A stretch of 64,000 nt of DNA, taken from positions 744,001-808,000 of the forward strand of contig NZ_BCNV01000005.1 of NCBI RefSeq assembly GCF_001570725.1, written 5' to 3'. A program made the translations under genes and the position numbers. Source of the DNA: Paenibacillus amylolyticus (GTDB lineage: Bacteria > Bacillota > Bacilli > Paenibacillales > Paenibacillaceae). Below the pieces are notes generated by a model. The model made no database searches and was not told the DNA's origin. It saw only the letters and a list, made by a program, of their open reading frames with translations. Below, piece after piece: positions 8,903-15,650 of this stretch (position 1 is the first letter of the stretch; each line of letters begins with the position of its first letter).

Positions 8903-9997
8903 ATGGTGAAAACAGGCATCGTGAATCGTAACTTTTGGTTAGGGAAAAATGTGTTTATAACTGGACATACTGGTTTCAAAGGTAGCTGGCTGACTCTGTG
9001 GCTTAATAATATGGGGGCAAAAGTTACGGGGTACTCTTTAGATGTTCCCTCAAGTCCTTCGTTATTTCAGCTAGGTAATATTGAAGAAGTTTTAGTTGAA
9101 TCCACTACAGACGGTAATGTAACTGACTTATTGAAACTTACTCAATCTATAAATAAAGCTAATCCGGAGATCATTATTCACATGGCTGCGCAACCTCTAG
9201 TTAGAAAATCATATGAAAGCCCTGTTGAGACATACGCAACCAATGTAATGGGTACTGTTAATATAATGGAAGCAGCACGTAGTTGTTCATCGGTCCGCGT
9301 TATTCTAAATGTTACCACAGATAAATGTTATGAAAATAAGGAATGGGAATGGGGATACCGGGAAATTGATCCTTTGGGTGGGCATGATCCCTATTCAAGT
9401 AGTAAAGCTTGCTCAGAACTCATCACCTCGGCATATCGTCGTTCTTTTCTTCAATCCTCTGGGATAAATGTAGCTACTGCGAGAGCTGGCAATGTAATTG
9501 GAGGAGGAGATTGGGCTGAAGATCGACTCATCCCTGATTTTGTTAAATCACTGATTAACGGAGATAAGATTCAGATTCGTAATCCCGGTGCTATTCGTCC
9601 TTGGCAACATGTACTAGAACCTTTATCGGGTTATCTACTACTTTGTCAAAATTTATACTCTGAAGAATTCAATTATAATGAGGCCTGGAACTTTGGACCT
9701 CAGCATGATGATGCTAGATCTGTTGAGTGGATCATTAATCAGATGCTTAGCAAATGGCCTCACGATAATCTGGGATACCACATTATAAACCAAGATTCAA
9801 AACATGAAGCAAACATGCTCAAACTGGACTGCTCGAAGGCTTTGAAGCACCTTAACTGGTTCCCCAAGTGGTCTCTCGATAAAGCACTGGATTATACAGT
9901 TCAATGGTATGTTGATTACTTAGTGGGGAAAAGTGTTAAAGAGGTATGCGAGTTTCAAATTAGCCAATATGAAAAAGATAGTTTGACACAAAGTTAA
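8903..9997 (+). CDS. rfbG: CDP-glucose 4,6-dehydratase
   Basis: This converts CDP-glucose to CDP-4-keto-6-deoxyglucose with tightly bound NAD. The 364-residue SDR starts with FITGHTGFKGSWLTLWL, the characteristic Rossmann segment of RfbG, and keeps the YSSSK form of the YxxxK active site inside GGHDPYSSSKACSE, plus the TTDKCYEN strand and the RPWQHVLEP segment of this subfamily. It follows rfbF in the pathway. No rfbH-type 3-dehydratase is in the window, so the product probably keeps its C-3 oxygen. It is the last gene of the glycosylation block; a 351-base gap separates it from flaG. Confidence 0.93.
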   Translation: MVKTGIVNRNFWLGKNVFITGHTGFKGSWLTLWLNNMGAKVTGYSLDVPSSPSLFQLGNIEEVLVESTTDGNVTDLLKLTQSINKANPEIIIHMAAQPLVRKSYESPVETYATNVMGTVNIMEAARSCSSVRVILNVTTDKCYENKEWEWGYREIDPLGGHDPYSSSKACSELITSAYRRSFLQSSGINVATARAGNVIGGGDWAEDRLIPDFVKSLINGDKIQIRNPGAIRPWQHVLEPLSGYLLLCQNLYSEEFNYNEAWNFGPQHDDARSVEWIINQMLSKWPHDNLGYHIINQDSKHEANMLKLDCSKALKHLNWFPKWSLDKALDYTVQWYVDYLVGKSVKEVCEFQISQYEKDSLTQS

Positions 9998-10018
9998 ACT
10001 CTAATATGGTTAGAGGTT
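9993..10018 (+). terminator. Weak hairpin after rfbG
   Basis: CTCTAA and TTAGAG form a short stem with flanking AAAC/GTTT partly pairing across a bulge, overlapping the rfbG stop. There is only a short T-rich tail. It may act as a weak terminator; the evidence is thin. Confidence 0.3.
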
Positions 10019-10289
10019 TTAGGGAATAATTAGGAAAAATTCTGGTATATAATTTATGCATGCAATCCTATCGTTTTGGATTAGTGTGTTTGCTACACAA
10101 TTTGGTAATTGCCAGGGTAACATAACTGAGATCATCCTCAATCTATCCAATGTATTCAGTAATTGATTGGAATCGTTCCTTAGATAACAGTTTGTTTTCA
10201 CGCATCGCACTGGAGATCATCAACGTTCAATATGTAGTACATTCTATATGTTTATTTTAGAAACATTCATTGTACTAATAAATATCTAT
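10019..10289. other. AT-rich gap between glycosylation genes and flaG
   Basis: No credible gene is seen. A short reverse-strand open frame here has no ribosome binding site and no recognisable protein. The stretch is AT-rich with a TGCATGCA palindrome near 10057 and no strong terminator. It separates the sugar genes from the flagellar operon and probably holds the flaG promoter region at its downstream end. Confidence 0.5.
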
Positions 10290-10316
10290 TCAATCTCAAT
10301 CCTCGCTAACCGATAA
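10290..10316 (+). promoter_or_regulatory. Candidate sigma-D (flagellar) promoter for flaG
   Basis: TCAA at 10290-10293 and ACCGATAA at 10309-10316 are 15 bases apart. This resembles the Bacillus sigma-D consensus TAAA-N15-GCCGATAT with one mismatch in the -35 and two in the -10. It lies 33 bases upstream of the flaG ATG, and flaG-fliD-fliS-fliT are sigma-D-transcribed in B. subtilis. This is a pattern match only. Confidence 0.45.
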
Positions 10317-10348
10317 ATATAATAAATAATTCCATCGGGGGATGAACG

Positions 10349-10738
10349 ATGAATATACAGTTTTCACTTTCCACCAATGCTGCCAATAGCACATCGGTTG
10401 CAAATGGCACTCAAGGTGAATCCCGTGGCATACAAGACAGCGCTCTGTTACAAGCTGTCCGAAGCGGGACAGAGTTATCCAAGCTTGAAAGGCAAGGTGT
10501 TAACATTCCATTTGGAGACGAGCAGCTTATTAAAGCAATAGACAGAGCTGTTAAAGCTCTGGCAGGCCCTACGACAACTCTGGAAATGAGTGTTCATGAG
10601 AAGAGTCGCCAGATTTTAGTCAAAGTGCTCAATAAGGAAACAGGTGAACTGATTCGTGAAATTCCTCCAGAGAAGACACTGGACTTGGTAGCCAAGATGA
10701 TGGAAATAGCCGGGATTATAGTCGATGAAAAAGTATAA
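10349..10738 (+). CDS. flaG: Flagellar protein FlaG
   Basis: A 129-residue protein with the FlaG layout: a low-complexity, Ser/Asn-rich N-terminal half and a conserved C-terminal domain from about residue 70 (LEMSVHEKSRQILVKVLN, then TGELIREIPPEKTLDLVAKMME). FlaG influences filament length in other bacteria. The start follows GGGGGATG. Its stop codon overlaps the AAGGAGG ribosome binding site of fliD, giving tight operon structure with fliD, fliS and the fliT-like gene. Confidence 0.9.
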   Translation: MNIQFSLSTNAANSTSVANGTQGESRGIQDSALLQAVRSGTELSKLERQGVNIPFGDEQLIKAIDRAVKALAGPTTTLEMSVHEKSRQILVKVLNKETGELIREIPPEKTLDLVAKMMEIAGIIVDEKV

Positions 10739-10752
10739 GGAGGTTAGATTAG

Positions 10753-12234
10753 ATGAATATGCGTATTAATGGTTTTTCAGGAATGGATATCGACAGTATG
10801 GTTAAATCAATGATGACAGTGAAGCGAGTTCCATTAGACAAGTTGAATCAGCAAAAACAAATTCTCGAATGGACACGTGAGAGTTATCGAGAGATAAATA
10901 GCAAAATTGTTCAGTTAAGTGATAAATTGCAGAAAATGAGCTTTTCGGATGCTACAAATACTCAAAAATCAACAGTAAGTGGGAATACAACAGCAGTTAG
11001 GGCGGAAGCAACAGCTGAGGCAAGTTCAGTTCCTTTTTCAGTTACAGAGATTAAGTTGGCCAAACAAGCACAAATGCAAAATAGTTCTAGACTGGAAATA
11101 GCTAATCAACCCACTGCGAAGGTTACTCTCGATACAACATTAGCAGATTTAACAGGGACAAACGCTCCCTCATACGATCTGAATATCAATGATAATTCAA
11201 TTACTTTTCTAAGTACAGATTCTTTATCTGTGGTTATTGCACGCATTAATTCAAGTATACCAACGGTAACGGCAAGTTTTGATGAAATTAGCGGGAAGCT
11301 TTCAATAACTTCAAAAGAACATGGGAAAGCTATCACAGATACGGGGACAGGTGGTGTTCAGCAATCTAGTTCACTGAATACTGCTCTAGGATTAACGTAT
11401 ACTCCTCCTCAAGCTGGTGAAGTATCAATATCGAATGGTACAGATTCTGTAAAATATACACTAACTGATAATAAGCTGAAAATTAATGGTATTAACTTGA
11501 CATTTTTAGAAGAAACGACTGCAACTAATCCTACCAAAATTACAACGCAGTCTGACCCGACCAAGGCTGTAGAAACGATAAAATCTTTCGTGGACACGTA
11601 TAATGAATTACTTGGATTGTTAAATGGAAAAATCTCAGAGCAAAAGTTTCGTGATTTTCAACCTTTGACAGCTGATCAAAAGAAAGATATGAAAGAAGAC
11701 GACATTAAGAATTGGGAAGAAAAAGCTAAAAGTGGACTTTTGAAGAATGATTCTATTCTTAGTGCGGCTGTTAACTCAATGAGGACGGTAGTTACAGGGA
11801 ACTTGAAAATGTTAAGTGAAGTAGGAATTACAACCGGACAGTATTATGAAAAGGGTAAGTTGCAGATTGATGAAAGTAAACTTAAGGATGCTCTTACGAC
11901 TAACCCTGACAAAGTTCTAAATATTTTCCGCGGTTCAGTTTCAGACGCAAATAGTAAACCTCTATTTAGTGAGATGCGTGGTGAGCTTAATTCTACGCTA
12001 GACATGCTCGTGAAAAAAGTGGGTACATCGAAATTGGACTCAAATGCTAGTATGACACTGAAAACAGAGAGTATTATGGGTGAGCAATTGAAGCAGTACA
12101 ACAAGAGAGCAACCGAGATGGAACGAAAAGTTTCAGATTGGGAAACACGCTATTATAAGCAGTTTGCGGCTATGGAGAAAGCAATGAGTCAATTCCAGTC
12201 GCAGTCTTCCAGTTTGGCAAGTTATTTTCAATAA
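10753..12234 (+). CDS. fliD: Flagellar filament capping protein FliD (hook-associated protein 2)
   Basis: A 493-residue cap protein that sits at the filament tip and guides flagellin polymerisation. The N-terminal FliD_N region (MRINGFSGMDIDSMVKSMM) and C-terminal FliD_C region from ~270 (FVDTYNELLGLLNGK ... LKMLSEVGITTG ... LKDALTTNPDKVLNIF) are clear, with helical heptad-type ends for export and assembly. The ribosome binding site is AAGGAGGTTAG. It follows flaG by 14 bases and precedes fliS, its usual neighbour. Confidence 0.95.
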   Translation: MNMRINGFSGMDIDSMVKSMMTVKRVPLDKLNQQKQILEWTRESYREINSKIVQLSDKLQKMSFSDATNTQKSTVSGNTTAVRAEATAEASSVPFSVTEIKLAKQAQMQNSSRLEIANQPTAKVTLDTTLADLTGTNAPSYDLNINDNSITFLSTDSLSVVIARINSSIPTVTASFDEISGKLSITSKEHGKAITDTGTGGVQQSSSLNTALGLTYTPPQAGEVSISNGTDSVKYTLTDNKLKINGINLTFLEETTATNPTKITTQSDPTKAVETIKSFVDTYNELLGLLNGKISEQKFRDFQPLTADQKKDMKEDDIKNWEEKAKSGLLKNDSILSAAVNSMRTVVTGNLKMLSEVGITTGQYYEKGKLQIDESKLKDALTTNPDKVLNIFRGSVSDANSKPLFSEMRGELNSTLDMLVKKVGTSKLDSNASMTLKTESIMGEQLKQYNKRATEMERKVSDWETRYYKQFAAMEKAMSQFQSQSSSLASYFQ

Positions 12235-12257
12235 TTAATGAGGAGGAATAACTTAGT

Positions 12258-12644
12258 ATGATTTCATCTCCTTACGAGAAATATAAGCAGTCTTCAGTAC
12301 AAACTTCTACTCCAGGTCAATTGGTTATCATGTTGTATGATGGGGCGATTAGATTTACGAAAACGGGTCTGGAAGGCATTGAAGCAAGGGATTACTCCAA
12401 AGCGAATGTAAACCTTGGCAAAGCTCAAACAATTATCAGTGAGTTGATGTCTACCTTAAATCAATCCTATCCTGTGGCTAAAACTTTGTTCTCGCTCTAT
12501 GAGTATATGAACTATTTATTAATTCAAGCAAATATAAAAAAAGAAACCAAGTATGGAGAAGAAGTATTGGGATACATGCAGGAACTGCGTGAAACATGGG
12601 TTGTCGCTAGTAAACAAGTGACGGGAACTATACCAAATGAGTAG
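12258..12644 (+). CDS. fliS: Flagellin export chaperone FliS
   Basis: A 128-residue helical chaperone that binds the flagellin C-terminus and keeps it unpolymerised before export. The family hallmark at the N-terminus is present (YEKYKQSSVQTSTPGQLVIMLYDGAIRF), followed by the AKTLFSLYEYMNYLLIQANIKKE block. The ribosome binding site is GAGGAGGAATAA. The end overlaps the next gene by 8 bases, suggesting translational coupling. Confidence 0.95.
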   Translation: MISSPYEKYKQSSVQTSTPGQLVIMLYDGAIRFTKTGLEGIEARDYSKANVNLGKAQTIISELMSTLNQSYPVAKTLFSLYEYMNYLLIQANIKKETKYGEEVLGYMQELRETWVVASKQVTGTIPNE

Positions 12645-12996
12645 TGAAATTCAGTCAGAGTTGGATATGCTTCTCCACCAACTATTAAATTTAACGCTGA
12701 ATTTTATAGATGAATTGGAAACCAAGGTTTCTAAAGATATTGAAGATTTCATTAGTGAACGTCAAGATTTAGTACAACAATTACAGGGTATTATGGACGT
12801 TCAAAAGATGAATAGTTTGCAAAAAGAAGAACTGAAGGTTATTTTGACGTATGACCTCATGATACAGGAACGTATGTTATTGATTAAAAATGAAGCACAA
12901 GAATGGTTACTACAGCGAAACTTAGCAAAGACACAACGTAGTTTATATGAAAGCAAGTATGCATCTGAAAGTTATCTTATGGATAAACGAAAGTAG
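12637..12996 (+). CDS. FliT-like flagellar chaperone
   Basis: A 119-residue charged, almost wholly helical protein without recognisable motifs beyond its leucine spacing. Position (overlapping fliS, last gene of flaG-fliD-fliS) and size match FliT, the FliD chaperone, of Bacillus. FliT is poorly conserved, so context carries the call. A strong terminator follows after 13 bases. Confidence 0.65.
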   Translation: MSSEIQSELDMLLHQLLNLTLNFIDELETKVSKDIEDFISERQDLVQQLQGIMDVQKMNSLQKEELKVILTYDLMIQERMLLIKNEAQEWLLQRNLAKTQRSLYESKYASESYLMDKRK

Positions 12997-13009
12997 ATGA
13001 AGTAAAGTT

Positions 13010-13039
13010 GAAGACCCGTACTCAGTACGGGTCTTCTTC
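13010..13039 (+). terminator. Terminator of the flaG-fliD-fliS-fliT operon
   Basis: A perfect 12-bp stem (GAAGACCCGTAC / GTACGGGTCTTC) with a 3-base TCA loop, followed by a short pyrimidine tract. It begins 14 bases after the fliT-like stop. Confidence 0.85.
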
Positions 13040-13374
13040 ATTCGCAAATTAAAAATTTGTTCTAGTATATATACTAATTTGTAGCCTAGAGTCTACTATT
13101 AATTTTCAGAGGCATTCAGTATGTGAATGGTAAACGGATGTATAATTGTTTCTTAGGAAGTATTATTCATACTACATAGTGAAATAATTGAATTTGAAAC
13201 TTTGTAATTCACTCGTTATCTGAACAGTAGACTCTCATCGAATCATCTAACATTAATACATCAAAAATAGACTTACCAACGCTCCAATTACCTGATATAT
13301 TCAAGTTATCCCACCTTTCAACACAATCCCCAATTAATCTACAAAAAATACCAAGAAAACATTTACTTTACCAA
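13040..13374. other. AT-rich intergenic stretch upstream of csp promoter
   Basis: About 335 bases with no open frame of gene quality, no strong hairpin and no repeat that I can see. It separates the flagellar operon terminator from the cold-shock gene promoter. Confidence 0.6.
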
Positions 13375-13404
13375 TTGACAATGGATAACTTTGGATGGTA
13401 TTAT
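13375..13404 (+). promoter_or_regulatory. Sigma-A-type promoter of the cold-shock gene
   Basis: TTGACA at 13375-13380 and TATTAT at 13399-13404 are separated by 18 bases. The predicted transcript has a leader of about 60 nt, which in cold-shock mRNAs commonly carries temperature-responsive structure; no specific cold box can be assigned by eye. Confidence 0.7.
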
Positions 13405-13471
13405 CTGAATTGTGGGCAGAGGTTAAGGCCGAAAGCTTCACTTCATTTGATGACGAAGGGAATGTTAGTGC

Positions 13472-13669
13472 ATGCAAGGTAAAGTAAAATGGTTCAACGC
13501 AGAAAAAGGTTACGGTTTCATTGAGACTGAAGACGGCGGCGACGTATTCGTACATTTCTCCGCAATTCAATCCGAAGGATTCAAAACTTTGGAAGAAGGT
13601 CAATCCGTAGAATTCGACATCGTCGAAGGCGCGCGTGGACCGCAAGCAGCTAACGTAATCAAATTATAA
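13472..13669 (+). CDS. Cold-shock protein, CspA/CspB family
   Basis: A 65-residue single cold-shock domain protein that binds single-stranded RNA and DNA. RNP1 (KGYGFIE) and RNP2 (VFVHFS) are intact and the length is standard for Bacillus CspB/C/D. The GAAGGGA ribosome binding site is 11 bases from the ATG. It is a single-gene unit with its own promoter and terminator. Which paralogue it is cannot be decided here. Confidence 0.96.
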   Translation: MQGKVKWFNAEKGYGFIETEDGGDVFVHFSAIQSEGFKTLEEGQSVEFDIVEGARGPQAANVIKL

Positions 13670-13735
13670 TCATCCGGACAATCCGACCTACATATATGGT
13701 TAGATGGTTACCAAATTGAATTATCGCTAGCATCA

Positions 13736-13764
13736 GACTCCGGTACTTTCCGGGGTCTTTTTTT
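13736..13764 (+). terminator. Terminator of the cold-shock gene
   Basis: An 8-bp stem (GACTCCGG / CCGGGGTC, one T-G pair) with a TACTTT loop and a run of seven T. Confidence 0.9.
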
Positions 13765-14040
13765 GTTCTAATAGATTCGAGATTAGAGGATCATTCGAGG
13801 AAGATCATCTTAATGAATTTAAATGAGTTTAATAGATTCAAGAGATAGATTGAAGTTCATTTTACATAATAGATTAAGCAAGCTCAAAAACGGTTAATTA
13901 CATCATCAAGCGCCTAATAAGACATTCCATGCAAATATACGATTATGGCTGAATATGATGAAATATCGCGAAATATGGCGTTATGCCTACGTTGGCAGAT
14001 GTGGCTTGAACAGATGTCATTATTCGGTCACCGGGAGTTT
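13765..14040. other. Intergenic stretch upstream of hpf
   Basis: Nothing of gene quality is seen. The hpf frame stays open back to 13945 but has no ribosome binding site there, so it is treated as non-coding. Confidence 0.6.
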
Positions 14041-14069
14041 TTACATGGCGCTTACATTCGTGTTATAAT
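14041..14069 (+). promoter_or_regulatory. Promoter of hpf
   Basis: TTACAT at 14041-14046, a 17-base spacer and a perfect TATAAT at 14064-14069, 31 bases upstream of the hpf ATG. The leader would be about 25 nt, so this promoter also supports the start at 14101 rather than 13945. A general-stress (sigma-B) promoter was not seen. Confidence 0.7.
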
Positions 14070-14100
14070 GAAGTGGCAAAGGAAAAAGGAGGAGTGCCCT

Positions 14101-14664
14101 ATGAATTTAAGTATTCGAGGTCAACAAATCGAGGTTACTGATGCTTTGAAGGATTATGTCGACAAAAAGTTGAGTAGACTCGAGAAGTATTTCGATGCAC
14201 CCCTTAACTCTGACGGTGCTGTTACATTGAGCACGACGAGAGGTTTGCATACGGTAGAGGTGACGATCCCTTTGAAAGGCATTGTGCTCCGCGCTGAGGA
14301 TGAGAGCGACGATATGTACGCATCCATTGACTCCGTGGTGGACAAGCTGGAACGTCAGATCCGCAAACACAAAACAAAAATTAACCGTAAGTTCCGCCAG
14401 GAAGGCAGCCTGAAAACACTCTTCGTTGAAGATCCAACAGGTACTGTAGCTACAGCTGAACTGGATGCGGACACGGATGACGATGATCTGGAAGTTGTAC
14501 GGACGAAACGCTTTATGCTGAAACCAATGGACGTGGAAGAGGCAATCCTCCAAATGAACATGGTTGGTCACAATTTCTTCGTATTCTCCAACATTGACAG
14601 TGAAGAAGTTAGCGTTGTTTACAAACGGAACGATGGTAAGTACGGATTGATCGAACAAGGTTAA
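14101..14664 (+). CDS. hpf: Ribosome hibernation promoting factor, long form
   Basis: The frame is open upstream, but the ATG at 14101 has AAAGGAGGAGTG before it and gives the standard 187-residue long HPF. Residues 1-100 form the S30AE/RaiA domain that binds the 30S decoding region (MNLSIRGQQIEVTDALKDYV; basic RQIRKHKTKINRK). A charged linker (DADTDDDDLEVV) leads to the C-terminal dimerisation domain (about 130-187, KRFMLKPMDVEEAILQMNMVGHNFFVF) that joins two ribosomes into 100S particles. It lies upstream of secA as in many Bacillales. Confidence 0.96.
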   Translation: MNLSIRGQQIEVTDALKDYVDKKLSRLEKYFDAPLNSDGAVTLSTTRGLHTVEVTIPLKGIVLRAEDESDDMYASIDSVVDKLERQIRKHKTKINRKFRQEGSLKTLFVEDPTGTVATAELDADTDDDDLEVVRTKRFMLKPMDVEEAILQMNMVGHNFFVFSNIDSEEVSVVYKRNDGKYGLIEQG

Positions 14665-14720
14665 TCTTAACGTTAATAATAATGAACACAGGAACTACAG
14701 TTTCCTGGGTTAGACTTAAC

Positions 14721-14754
14721 AAGAGCTTCCATCCCTTAGGGGATGGGGCTCTTT
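14721..14754 (+). terminator. Terminator of hpf
   Basis: AAGAGC...CATCCC pairs with GGGATGG...GCTCTT across a TTA loop with a small internal mismatch, followed by TTTT. Confidence 0.8.
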
Positions 14755-15336
14755 TGTGCGTAGAGGAGCCGGGAAATGACCTTTGGAAATAAAATGGTGA
14801 AACTATTCCCTATGCTGCTGCGTCTAATAGATAGTAAGAAGAATCACAAAATGTACAAGTTTACCACCAGATTCGCATGATTACGAAAATATTCGTACAC
14901 ATGCATTGGAGAACTGGATATTGAGATTTCCATCCAAATTTACCATCAAAATTCGTTGACAGGGCGAGCTATCCTGCAAAACGAAACATGACAATCGAAG
15001 GCTTCGGCTAACGACTATGATTTTTTGCACTTAAACTCGGTTTGATATGTCTCAGAAGTTCAAAGAAGTGTGCCGTGGCGTGTTGCGGCGGCCCTTACAA
15101 ACTGTTACAATTTATGCAAAGAGAATCATTGTCCTGATGAGGAATTGTCAACGAATGATCGCTAATCATAATCAATGACAGGCACAGCACCATGAACATG
15201 ATTCGCAAGGCTCGGGCTTCGGCTAGTTTTATAATAACCGGATCCGTTTGAACACCGAATCAGCTTCATGAGGAACCCTTGGCAAGCCTGGAGTTGATTC
15301 ATCATATTACTTATTAGCATATGATTTGAATTTGAT
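14755..15336. other. Long intergenic stretch between hpf and secA
   Basis: About 580 bases without a supportable gene. A possible promoter (TTGTCA at 15145-15150, 16-base spacer, CATAAT at 15167-15172) could drive secA, leaving a leader of nearly 480 nt that would include the structured repeat at 15337-15530. Two short GGCTTCGGCTA segments (near 15000 and 15215) recur. No protein or RNA family is recognised. Confidence 0.4.
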
Positions 15337-15530
15337 TTTTACACGGATGGCGAAGAGGGCAGAAATGACCTGTAGAAGCGAAGCGTTCGCCTGAAAGCTT
15401 TCTGAAAGAAAGCTACATCGGAAGCATACGCTTTATCCCCTGATTTCCCCTCTGAGAAGAGAGTTTAAAAGAAATCAGGGGATAACAGCGATCGAAAGGA
15501 CATTCTGGCAACTGAGTTTATGAAGTGTAA
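15337..15530 (+). repeat. Structured intergenic repeat, copy A (long composite form)
   Basis: The element is bounded by ACAC/GTGT ends. Inside, in order: a CAGAAATGACCT arm, a GCGAA-gcg-TTCGC mini-hairpin, an AGCTTTCTgaAAGAAAGCT hairpin as in copy C, then a perfect 15-bp stem TTATCCCCTGATTTC (15433-15447) / GAAATCAGGGGATAA (15471-15485), and the arm AGGACATTCTGGC that pairs with the first arm. Having both the copy-C hairpin and the long CCCC stem makes it look composite. It lies 121 bases upstream of the secA start, on the same strand. Confidence 0.8.
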
Positions 15531-15650
15531 CCTTCATTAAGCTCAAATCATATTGTTTGTCACCCCCGGGCAAGTGGAGCAACATCCATCCGATGGTGTC
15601 GCATGGCGGCAACAGGGGGTCTATTCTGTTTTGCACGAAAGGGGTATACC

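Noticed and set aside
10019..10210. 63-codon reverse-strand frame between rfbG and flaG as a gene
   Set aside because: No ribosome binding site, no recognisable protein and AT-rich intergenic composition.
13945..14100. N-terminal extension of HPF by 52 residues
   Set aside because: It has no ribosome binding site, would include the promoter at 14041-14069, and is absent from the HPF family.
14041..14100. raiA-type structured RNA upstream of hpf
   Set aside because: The predicted leader is only about 25 nt, too short for the known raiA RNA.
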